NCBI GenBank assembly: GCA_039881045.1
Contig: JAYWVB010000001.1
Coordinates: forward strand, 372,001-436,000
Reading direction: 5' to 3'
Origin: Chaetomium olivaceum
Taxonomy: Eukaryota; Ascomycota; Sordariomycetes; Sordariales; Chaetomiaceae
DNA length: 64,000 nucleotides
Of the stretch, positions 54,630 to 64,000 are shown piece after piece. Under the pieces are notes generated by a model, which saw nothing but the letters and a program-made list of their open reading frames with translations, was not told the origin of the DNA and searched no databases. A program made the translations under genes and the position numbers. Positions within the stretch are counted from its first letter, which is position 1. Every line of letters starts with the position of its first letter.

Positions 54630-56434
54630 ATGGGGTGGTCCAAATCGACGCGCATCAAGGTGATGCTTGTCCTAGACACCGTCTTCTTCTTGCTCGAGCT
54701 GGGTGTTGGTTTTGCCGTGCATTCCCTGGCGCTGATGGCAGATGCCTTCCACATGGTGAGATCCCTTGTCGCCAGCCAAATGGAGTCGAGTCGTACTAAC
54801 TTCTCCTCGTAGCTCAATGATATCATCTCCTTACTTGTTGGCTTGTGGGCGGTCTCAGTGGCGAGCAAGGCCACCACGGACAAGTTCTCTTATGGCGTAA
54901 GTGCCCTTCCGGAATCCACGGACTGGGTAGCGTTGAAGACGGTTGCTGACGTTGACCGCCACAGTGGCTCCGCGCCGAGATTTTGGGTGCCTTCTTCAAC
55001 GCCGTATTCCTTATCGCCCTATGCGTATCCATCGTGCTCGAAGCACTTACCCGATTCATCGATCCGCCAGAAATTGGGAACGCGCAGCTCATCCTGGTTG
55101 TCGGCTGCCTAGGGCTCGCATCAAATTTGGCCGGATTTGTTATCCTAGGGGGGCATGGGCATTCACATGGACCGGGGGAACACGGACACGGAGAGGAGGA
55201 ACACAGCCATGAACACGGGCACTCGCACACCCACGGCGCTGACCGCGCTGCCGAAGAAGGACGCGCCGGCAACCTAGCAGATCAAGATTTCGCCGACGAT
55301 GAGAGTGGACCCGACATTTTCCCCGAGACGGCTGTGGCGAGATACGGGACGTCGGCGGCCGAGGGGACCAGCCGTAGAGAAAGGCGGGCACAAGGAGCCA
55401 CCCGACACGGCCGCCTCACGAGCATCGGCGACATGAGTATCCATCCTGCTAGTTTCAGGCAGGAGATCATTGCTGCCAGCCGACCCCAGCCGGACGATGA
55501 GTCGAGCGGCGACAGCAACAGCGAAGACGAGACGGCTGTCGTGGAAGAGACGGACTTGCGGGAAGACACGCCCCTGCTTAAGAACAACGGTGTGTCACAG
55601 TCCAGCCGTACCCCGAAATCACCTTCGAGACGGACGCGGCGGGGGTCGGAAATTCATCACTCGCATAACCACAACAAGCCGAAGGGATCGGGAAAGAAGC
55701 ATGGCCACAGCCACGGCGACATGGGCATGAACGCCATGGTGCTGCACGTCCTAGGCGACGCGCTTGGCAACGTTGGAGTTATCATCACGGCCCTCGTCAT
55801 CTGGCTGACGGAGTGGCCGGGCCGATACTACGCCGATCCAGCGGTGTCCCTCTTCATCACGCTCATCATCCTGCGCTCATGCATCCCGCTCACCATCGCG
55901 GCATCCAAGATTCTGCTGCAGGCCACGCCCGAACACATCGACCTCAACGACGTGCGCGAGGACATTCAGGCGCTGCCGGGCGTCATCAGCTGTCACCATG
56001 TGCACATCTGGCAGCTGTCTGACACCAAGGTGGTCGCCTCAATGCACATCCAGGTCGCCTTCCCCATCTCGGAGGCTGGCGGCGAGAAGTACATGGAGCT
56101 GTCTATGATGGCCCGCAAGTGCCTGCACGCGTACGGCATCCACAGTGCCACCATCCAGCCCGAGTTTTGTCTCGACCGCGCCCATGCTCACACCCGGGAG
56201 TTGGACGCTGCCATGCGCATGGACGGGGCGTCGGCCTCGGGGCCGACACTCCTCGCGGCCGCTGCACAAGGGTCGCGGTGTGGGAGTGTTGTGGAAGGCG
56301 CGTGTCTGCTAGATTGTGTGGATGACTGTGTCGGGCGCGGTTGCTGCTCCCCGAGCCATTCCCGGCCGGAGAGCCGTCACTCTGCCGAGGGGCATGGGCA
56401 TGATCACGTTCAGGAACATGACCACGAGCATTAA
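54630..56434 (+). CDS. Vacuolar zinc transporter, CDF family (ZRC1/COT1-like)
   Basis: Moves Zn2+ (and possibly Co2+) into the vacuole in exchange for H+. Exons 54630-54755, 54813-54896, 54965-56434, 559 aa. Helix 2 carries the site A motif HSLALMADAFHMLND (H and D residues), helix 5 the matching HVLGDALGNVGVI. The TM4-5 loop is long (about 190 aa), His-rich (GHGHSHGPGEHGHGEEEHSH and HSHNHNKPKGSGKKHGHSHG) and acidic with a vacuolar-type EDTPLL motif. The C-terminal domain has LPGVISCHHVHIWQLSDTKV. Beyond the usual end is a Cys-rich tail (CGSVVEGACLLDCVDDCVGR) then HGHDHVQEHDHEH, which could bind metal. All phases agree. Confidence 0.94.
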
Positions 56435-58808
56435 TAGCCGGTGGCTCGAGCATATGGGGCTTTTCCTTATTGTACAACCTACATCGTTGCATGGCGCGAG
56501 CATTCTGTTGGTTTCTAGTTGCCTTGGATTCTGGCAGCTCAAAAGGGGCTTCAGGGGCTATGGGCTCGTCTTGGATGGGCAGCTCGGTATCAGTCCGGGG
56601 GTCGGCAATGGAGTTTTGGGGTATCTGGATCAAAATTGGGTCTTTCCACGCCATGGCTCGGGGATGGCTGTGTACCATCATGATTATCATAACATCTAAG
56701 CGAATAGCAATACGCAATTGAGTGTACACTATCTACTGAGTTGTACATGTTCGTTTTCGACGTGACCAAACTGCAAGTGGTGGTGCACATCAGCACATCA
56801 CACATCGGAGCCGGGGACCGAGACCGAAAAGCGGCGGGATGTTTCGCCTCTTCTGACGGATGACGAGCAAGGAATTGCCACGAGTATCCCAGTAAAAATA
56901 GCAGAGCTCAAAATAAGTAGGCCCCTCTTCAGATATATATAGCGATTCCAAGACAACTAACAGCTCCATAATTATTTGAATATTCTGATCAACAACACCC
57001 TTCCTCCCACTCACAGCTCCCTGTCTCCCTCCATGTGGAGTGGAGGTGGATTGTACATACCAGAAGCTGACAATGGATCGCCCCGTGGTCGGATAGAAAG
57101 AAGCACGTCCCCGCCAGCCAAAGCTGGAGAGCGCTGCAAATGCCCGGTATGGGATGAGACGAGATGAGGGGTTTCGATCCGTCCGAAGTCATCATGACGA
57201 ACGGAACGGGAACCCGACGGGAACACAAACCCACAACACAACAGACGAACCAACCAGTCAGCTAACTCCACTCCACTCAACCCGCTCGCTTCATCCAGTT
57301 CGTTCAGTTACACAAGCCAATGAAGAAGCAACCCTCCCGTTCCGCAAAACCAACACAACACAACAACCTCAATCCACAGGCGCCCAGAAAGATCGATCTG
57401 ACCCTTTTTGCACCTTGCACCTTGCCCATGCAGCAGCCCGTTCCGTTTGAACCCCACTCCCCGCGCCATGTTTCATCCCGGTCCATGATACAACCGCAAC
57501 CCACCCGCACACACCACACCCCCCCGAGACCCAGGCAGCAGCATTTGCTGCGCCGCCATTCGACTCCGCTACAAGCTGCTCCATTCTGCGGCTTCTTTTT
57601 CCTCTTCTCTGGGGGGTGGTGGTGGTGGGGTAGGGTACCTTGGGGAAAAGTCGAAGGGGGAAAGCCAAAGCGCCACCAACGAACTAACCAACGCCAACGC
57701 CAGCGCTAGTGATGGTTGTTGCTGCAGATGCATGTTGGTGGACGAGTCCATCCATCACTCGTTTCCGGCTGGCAAGCCACAGGACGACCCAAACGTGCAC
57801 CGACAGAATACTGTGTAGGTCTCTGAAGCAATTGGGGTAGAATATCCACCATCAATGTCGGCGGGTTAATTCGCGCCGCTCACTGTAGATATTATTATTG
57901 CCCGCGCGTATTCGCAGTGTAGCATATGCGCTGCACACTGCACTGCACGCACACGCTGTCAGCGGCCAACCCTCGGCCCTGCTACTGCTGCGGGCGTGCG
58001 AGATATATTTCACCCGGCAGCATTTCCCAAAGTGTGTCCTTCCCGAAACCGGCAGGTCGCTTTCCACCAAAAACCAAGCGCACAGTGAGTGGAAGGGAGG
58101 CTGTCTGGCTGGCTCGGTTTGCGAGTTTGGGGTCCAAGAAAAAACGAAACCAACAGCGCAAAGGCAAGGCAAGGCAAAGGAGGAGAAAATCGGTCACAGC
58201 ACCCCAAACGGGTCACGGCCACCGATCCGGCCTTCGGCACGCCCTTCCCTCCCCTCCCTTCCCCTTCCCCTTAGCATCAGCACCAGCAGCAGTGAGAGAG
58301 ACACAGCCGCCCACGTTTCCCCGCGGGCCGATGTGATGTGATCGCTCTCCGGGGGGCAAAAAAGTTGGCAGGGTCTCGAGAGATATGTACTTGTACTGTA
58401 CAGCCTGTACAGAACAACCTCCACTCTTCGCTGCCCAGAAGAGCTAATAACCCGGGCAAGGGTCAAGGGTCGTCGTCGAACCGGAGCTTTGCTTACTGTG
58501 CTCCTCGACGTTAGCTTGCCTTGGTTGCTTTACCTTGTCGTTTTTCTTTATTCTCCTCGTGCACTTCACTCTGGAATTCTGCTCTCGCGCTAAACGGTAG
58601 AGTCTTCGCCTCACCTACCGTGCCGTCATAACCCGGTAGGCGAAACGGGCTGCTGGTTGTGCCCAGACTCGGACCGTTTCGCATTATACATGTAGTCCAA
58701 CCCACCCAGCTCTCTTCTATATCCTCGGCTTCTCCATCGCGGTGCGCCTACCTCCCTACCTATCAGCGGGCATGTGTATCCTCCTCGCGTCCGCACCCAC
58801 CGCCCGCC
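56435..58808. other. 2.4-kb spacer without supported gene
   Basis: Tandem-orientation gap before the DUF3176 gene. Many short frames overlap but none carries a domain; Pro-rich ones around 57300-57700 come from CA/CT-rich DNA. The right part has CT-rich patches and is likely promoter plus a long 5' leader. Confidence 0.45.
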
Positions 58809-61800
58809 ATGTCCGGACCTGGACCCGGTCCCGGTCCCGGTGACCGCTATTACCGCCCTCTAGATGGCTACCCGAACAGTATCTACGCGCAGCCCAGCAC
58901 CGTACCCGCGCGGAGACCGGTAGGCGGGCCCCCGGCTGCCGTCCCTGTGGACCCGGGGCAAGTCTCGCCGGAGCTCAGCTACCCGCCCCGGACAACGCGC
59001 TCAGTCAGCAGCAGCGCGCGGAGCCGGATGCTGCAGCGCATGGGCACGATCAACAGCGGAGGCAAATTCACCGTGTCGCCGGCAAGCTCGATTCACGAAG
59101 ACGACGACGAGGAGGCGTATGGGTACCACGGGCCGGCAGGGCTGTCGCCGTCGCCGCCGCGGCACTACCGAGACGGGGCACAAACGCATGGGACTGCCGG
59201 CTGGAACGGCCAGGGCCAAGGCCAGGGGGAGGGGGAACAAGCCGGGCTGTGGCATGGACAGGTACCGGCGCAGGCGCAGGCGCAGGGGGTCCCGCACACG
59301 ACGACGATGACGACAGCAGCCGGCCCTGTCGACGACAGCTCCCCGCGCCGCCGGCGTGATGGGAGTAGCGCCTACGCTCTGGCAAACGAACCCCAGCGAT
59401 ACCGAGATCCCGTACCCGGCGCCACCGCACTGGCGCGGCAGCCGCGATATGCAGGAGCTCAAGGAGGCGCGCGCCCGCGAGGCCGAGTCAGGCCGACGAC
59501 CCGTCCGGACATCCTACGGTCCAGCGCCAGTACGGACTTCCGCCTCCACTGCCGCCGCTACTCCTTCCGACGCGCCGCCTACCCTGCCCGTCCCAGCCGC
59601 GCTGATCTCGGGCCACCGCGTCGCCAGCACCTATACCGAAATCACCCCGGCCATGTCCACCTCTGGGTCGACGCCATGGCAACAAACACAAGCCCAACCA
59701 CAACAAACCCCGACTCACCTAACCCCCCTTAATAATACTCACCAACCGCCCGCCGGAACGACCGCCCGCACCACCCCTTCCGCCGCGCAAAACAGCGGTG
59801 GCGCCCCGTTTATGCATTACGAAGACATCGACTACTTCCCGGTGACCGAGTCGGAGCCCAAAGACGAATCGCAGATCGACGTCGGCGTGCCCCACGCCGA
59901 CACCTTCCCCCCCATCCCCGCAGGACTCGTCACGCCGAAGGCCAGGCGGTCGTGGGACCGGCAGCGCAAGCGGCGGAGGAGAGGTAACGGAGCCGTGGAC
60001 GGCAGAGATGGGGAGGGGGCTGGCCGGCGACCTCCGCGGCGCGGAGAGAAGGGAGAGAGAGGGTGTAGTGGGTTCTTGCGGTATTGTGCGCACTGGCTAC
60101 CGGAGATAGCGGGCTGTTTGCTCGGCATCGTGTGTCTGGCGGTTATTGTTGCGGTGCTAAATAACTTTGACGGGCGGGGCTTGACAGACTGGCCATTGAC
60201 CGTCTCGCTGAACACAGTGGTGGCGTTTCTGACGGCGATATGCCAGGTTGGGCTGGCCGTGCCCCTGACAGAAGGGCTCTCGCAGCTAAAGTGGAACTCA
60301 TTTGCTCGGAGTGAGAAGCCGCTGGCTGATTTCCAGACCTTTGAGGATGCGCGGCGTGGGCCTGTGAGCAGCGCCGTGCTGCTTTACAAGCGAAAGGGAA
60401 GGTGTGGATATTCTCGCCCCTCGGGCTGTTTGCGTCGCCTGGTTTGTGGTTTCCTGTGCTGATCGGTTATTCATAGGGCACTCGGAATGTCTGCGGCCGT
60501 AGCACTCATGAGTGGTTTTCTGCTCTCCCCGCTCACGCAGGGCGCCATCACCTATCCCACTCGAAATTTCGAGGCAGGGAGCGGCACGGCAGCGATGCCC
60601 AGGAGCGAATCATACTCCCACCCAACGCCGTATGGTAAGTTGACCCCCATATCAACCCCCCTCGAACCGTATGTGCTGACCTGGCGCCAACCTACCAGAG
60701 AACCTCGACACCCGAGAGAAGCAAGCGATCCAGTCAGGCATCTATCATGCAGTCGACGTGGAAATACCGCACCTGCAACCCCTGTGCAGCTCTGGTAACT
60801 GCCAATGGCAAAATTTCAGCTCGCTGGCCGTCTGCGGCGCTGTGGCCGACATATCCGACAGGCTCACCATTTCCAACCAGTCCAGGCCACGGAACCTGGG
60901 TGTGTCGCTGGGGGACGCCAATGATGAGCTCGTTCGCTCTGCTCGCCTCCCCAACGGCTTGTATTTGGTCGGCGGCGGCTCCAGCTGCAACCTGAACATC
61001 TCCTGGCCGCACGGCTCGGCAAATACCGACAGTGACACCGAGGAGGTGACGGGCGAAGACAGCTTCCTCCCCGCGCGGACAAGTCTCGCCTTCTCAGACC
61101 AGGACGGCAGGGTGTCGAGCGCCATCGCAAACTTCTTCCTTGTCTATACCAACCAGACCTCTAACACCGGGTCCGGGTCGCCCAAGAATTCGTTCCGTGC
61201 CGCCGAGGTCCTGCTGCACTTCTGCGTCAACACGTACGAGGCGTCGACCTCCCGCGGCCTGTCCACGAGTAGGGCAGTACACTCGTCCACGCTCGCCGCA
61301 AAAGACGCGTCGGGCAACTCGATCGTCAATGTCCGCCATGTATCGTCCTCGCCCCGGCGGGTGTTTCTTCGTTCGGCCAACACTGATGGCGTGTACTCCG
61401 TAAAGAGAGAGGATGTGAGGTTCCTGAACAACTATATCCTGTCACTCTTCTCCGGCGTGTATTCCCATTGGTATGGGAAGGCGATCGGAGGCGAGACGGC
61501 CACCAGCGAGGCCCTCGGACTCGCTATGTTCCAACGCGAGCCGTCTGACGACGACGGGATGCGGTCTGTAGTTGAGAGCCTGACGGCCAACGTGGCCACC
61601 AGCTTGACTAACACGCAAGTGGATTTTCTTAGGCTTACGGCCCCCCTGACCCTCTTTCTCTTTGCCCTGTCACGATTCCTTCTCCATCTCCCAACTCCCG
61701 TTTTGCCCCTCACCCCATCCCCCTTTGTGCTGGGGGCGATGCAATGACAGCCTATTCCATGTAGTGGGTGGCATGCCCAGCATCATGTCGGCTCTTGAAG

Positions 61801-62226
61801 GGCGCCGGACGATTGGAAGGTACCATGTAGAGACGGGCGCAATGCTAACTTGAAGGTATCTCCAGGATGCGTGCCATGAGTTCAGCCTCGGCGAGCGGCA
61901 CCGTTTTTGCAACCGAGAGTTACGTTCACATCCAGTGGGCTTGGCTGACGTTCCTAGCCATCCAAGTGGCACTTTCCGTCAGTTTCCTATTGGGGATCAT
62001 GATCCAGACGGCTGTCTGGGATGTAAAGATCCTCAAAGGATCGTCCACAGCGGCGCTGCTAGCCATTTCTGCCAACGAAAAAGCATACTTGGAGGAACGG
62101 GAAAACATGTTCCTTGACAATGACGAGGCAGCCGAGACGTCTCGCAAGCTGAAAACTATCACCTACAGGTTTCGGCCTGGAGAACGTGGTTGGAGTCTGG
62201 AAGCGGGCAAGAGGGAAGATGGATAA
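58809..62226 (+). CDS. DUF3176-domain membrane protein, frameshifted
   Basis: Large fungal membrane protein of unknown function. Exons 58809-60401, 60477-60634, 60699-61614, 61866-62226, 1008 aa after correction. Start MSGPGPGPGPGDRYYR. Residues about 1-380 are disordered (Pro, Gln, Ser, Gly). The DUF3176 block starts at HWLPEIAGCLLGIVCLAVIV with WPLTVSLNTVVAFLTAICQV and LTEGLSQLKWNSFARSEKP LADFQTFEDARRG. After an extracellular Cys-containing part (CSSGNCQW; CNLNISW with a glycosylation sequon) a last helix follows (VHIQWAWLTFLAIQVALSV). An extra base in the run at about 59408-59416 breaks exon 1 between RYRDP and the APPHWRG frame. The last intron (61615-61865, 251 nt) has a GC donor (AC/GCAAGT) and is confirmed only by frame and family resemblance (TNTMRAMSSASASGT). 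Confidence 0.82.
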
Positions 62227-64000
62227 CCCCGGGGTAACTCCGATGGCGGTTGAGATGGAACTGTAGCTCCTCAATTTGCGGTGACAACACCGCAATCTGC
62301 CGTGATATAATGAACATGACACATATGTTTATCGACAAATAAGTTGCGACGCGCCGCCGAGTTCGTCAGATCCACTGGAATACAGAGTTTTCTGCTCTCC
62401 TGCGTCCCGAAGCGTCCAGTGTGTTCAAGACAGAGCCTCAGTGGCTGGCAGTAGAGGGATTTGGACTCTGCCTGACGGACCCAATAAGGCCTTGGGGGGG
62501 GCTGCTTCGGTTTGTCGATGCAGGGGGCTGCGCGCATGCTGCAACATGGAACTTATCGTGACGTGCGGGAACGAATGACGAGAACGCGGGCCTACATTGT
62601 GCCTCAGACCTCAGGAGCTTCGTTGGCAATGTCTCCCACCCAGCCGTCCTGCATGGCCTTGGCCGGTCTGGTTGACCTTGACCACCCGACAGTGACGACC
62701 AAGCCAAGTAGGCGCTTGGCTCAAAGTGCTGTTTTGGGTCCTCGCCGCCGAGTGTTGTCAGCCATTGGGCATACCAGCCGATTGCGACATGGCCGAGGTT
62801 GCGTGTTCACCGGGGAAACAGCGGGGTGAGCCTGGGGAAGCACAATGTAACGGCGGGTTGACATGTTCTCTTTCTGTGGTTCTGTGGCTCCATCACGCTC
62901 CCCGCGGGCCGCACCGGAGCGTGTGCGTGTCGTGTGTCTGGTTAAGATCGGCTGGAAAGCTATGTCAGCCAGATATTGAAAGGGCGAGAGTGATCGGAGT
63001 GGGGAGGCAAGAAGCAATAACCAGAACCCAGACGTTGCACGCCAGGCTGATTGGGCCGCTGCGAGGGGAGTTTGGTTGCACAGGTAGCAATGCATAAAAC
63101 GAGGAGATGAAAGGAGCCATTGAGGGGAGGACGAGTGCGTGGGGAAAGTGCAGTTGAGGCTGCGAGTCCGGTCCCTTCCCCCATCCCCATCGTGGTGAAG
63201 CTCCTTCCAACTGGCCTTCCAACTGGCCATCGTTCCTGCCCGAGACGGCGAGATACGCGGGACCTCCTTCCAATCCACCCCCAAGTCCCTGATAGGACGA
63301 GGAAGGAGGAGGGCAGAGGCCGGGATTCCAATTCCACCCTCAAGTTCTTCTTAGGTCGACTGCCCCACGATTAGAGGTTCGCGCATGGTGGTGGGGTGAG
63401 CTGCGAAATCGCGAACTGTGCCAGTGTGAGGCTTGCGGCGCTGCAGGGAGTTTGTTTTGGAAGCGGCTACCGAGGAGCGACGTGTCGGTGAACTCTCCCG
63501 ATGAGTGGCTGCACTTCAGCACAACCCCAAACCGAGCAGGAATGGACCAATTCGGTCATGCCGAACACGCGGGCAGTTGACGATATCGAGAAAAAGGGGT
63601 TCCGAGCTGGCCTCAGTCCGCGATCCACACACGCCTCACCTCGGGATGGTGGCTGGCTTCCCCCAAGATCATCCCGCGCGAAACCCCCAATGGGCAGCGC
63701 AACCCTCCGGACGACCTATCCGAGGCGGCTCTCGCCTCTCTCTCCGCTCTGCTCCTCTTCCCCCCCGCTCTCTCTCTCTGCTATGAGCCTCGGCGGTATG
63801 GAGTGTGAACCTGAAAAACTTCCATCTTGCGCGAGATCGGTGTGCAATCAAACAGCTCAGATTCGGCACGGTGACGAGCACAACTGTGGCGTTCCCAATT
63901 CCAGGGCTCGGGAGCTTCATCAACATGCTGGCACACGCGCCAGACCGAAGAGACCCCGGCCTGCCCGGTGGTGGAAGGCGGCTTGTGGAGCCGGTGACTA
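62227..64000. other. Right-end region without supported gene
   Basis: 1.8 kb after the DUF3176 stop. Overlapping frames up to 187 codons on both strands lack domains. Includes a small direct repeat CTTCCAACTGGC twice near 63204-63226. The promoter or 3' end of a gene beyond the window may lie here. Confidence 0.4.

Noticed and set aside
57320..57709. Pro/Gln-rich ORF
   Set aside because: Comes from CA/CT-rich low-complexity DNA; likely 5' leader or spacer.
62721..63284. 187-codon minus-strand ORF at the right end
   Set aside because: No recognisable motif; overlapped by open frames on both strands in GC-rich DNA.
1..64000. CRISPR array, operon, prophage or plasmid features
   Set aside because: Introns, single-gene transcription units and eukaryote-specific families show nuclear fungal DNA; no spaced direct repeats of CRISPR type seen.

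Overview
The window reads as nuclear DNA of a filamentous ascomycete (Pezizomycotina; gene content and architecture fit Sordariomycetes, most likely Sordariales or Chaetomiaceae, though genus cannot be read from sequence alone). Supporting signs are introns of about 50-90 nt with GTANGT/GTGAGT donors and CTAAC/CTGAC-like branch sites, GC-rich coding with AT-richer spacers, genes on both strands about every 2.5-3 kb, NudC and RCR-type proteins, a DUF3176 protein and a decayed LINE-type retroelement. Spliced models below were joined by hand from frame, splice signals and family resemblance.

Left arm (1-14.2 kb) is housekeeping: a mitochondrial PP2C phosphatase (PTC7-like), a small RCR-like membrane protein, a conserved fungal protein of unknown function, alanyl-tRNA synthetase (apparently encoding mitochondrial and cytosolic forms from two in-frame starts), the complex I assembly methyltransferase NDUFAF7, a membrane-anchored cysteine synthase-like enzyme, and transcription elongation factor TFIIS.

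The middle (14.2-27.9 kb) is an accessory island: AT-rich spacers, a broken MFS drug/toxin-efflux type transporter split by a 5'-truncated LINE, a 12-bp-unit minisatellite, an intact cytochrome P450, microsatellites, and two divergently transcribed orphan genes for secreted-looking proteins separated by a roughly 90-bp tandem duplication. One of the orphans overlaps a second long ORF in another frame. Transporter plus P450 resembles a remnant of a secondary-metabolite or detoxification locus; no backbone enzyme is present in the window.

The right arm (27.9-64 kb) returns to conserved genes: mitochondrial aspartyl-tRNA synthetase, a clathrin adaptor of the AP180/YAP1801 family with NPF motifs, TFIIH subunit MAT1/Tfb3, NudC, a URI/Bud27-type prefoldin, a large conserved protein of unknown function, a FAR-17a/AIG1-like membrane protein, Gup1 (MBOAT), an Hrt3/FBXO9-like F-box protein, a Ure2-like glutathione S-transferase, a ZRC1/COT1-like vacuolar zinc transporter and a DUF3176 membrane protein. 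Several long spacers (42.5-44.7, 52.0-54.6, 56.4-58.8, 62.2-64.0 kb) hold no gene I can support.

A striking cross-cutting feature is that eight otherwise well-conserved genes each need one or two small indels (12 in all, many in homopolymers or short repeats) to read through; in every case the corrected total coding length becomes an exact multiple of three. Base-level assembly error is the simplest explanation, but it must be excluded before calling any of these genes broken. I did not find a convincing, previously undescribed multi-gene system; the best candidates for novelty are the divergent orphan pair and its overlapping frame at 24.2-27.6 kb.
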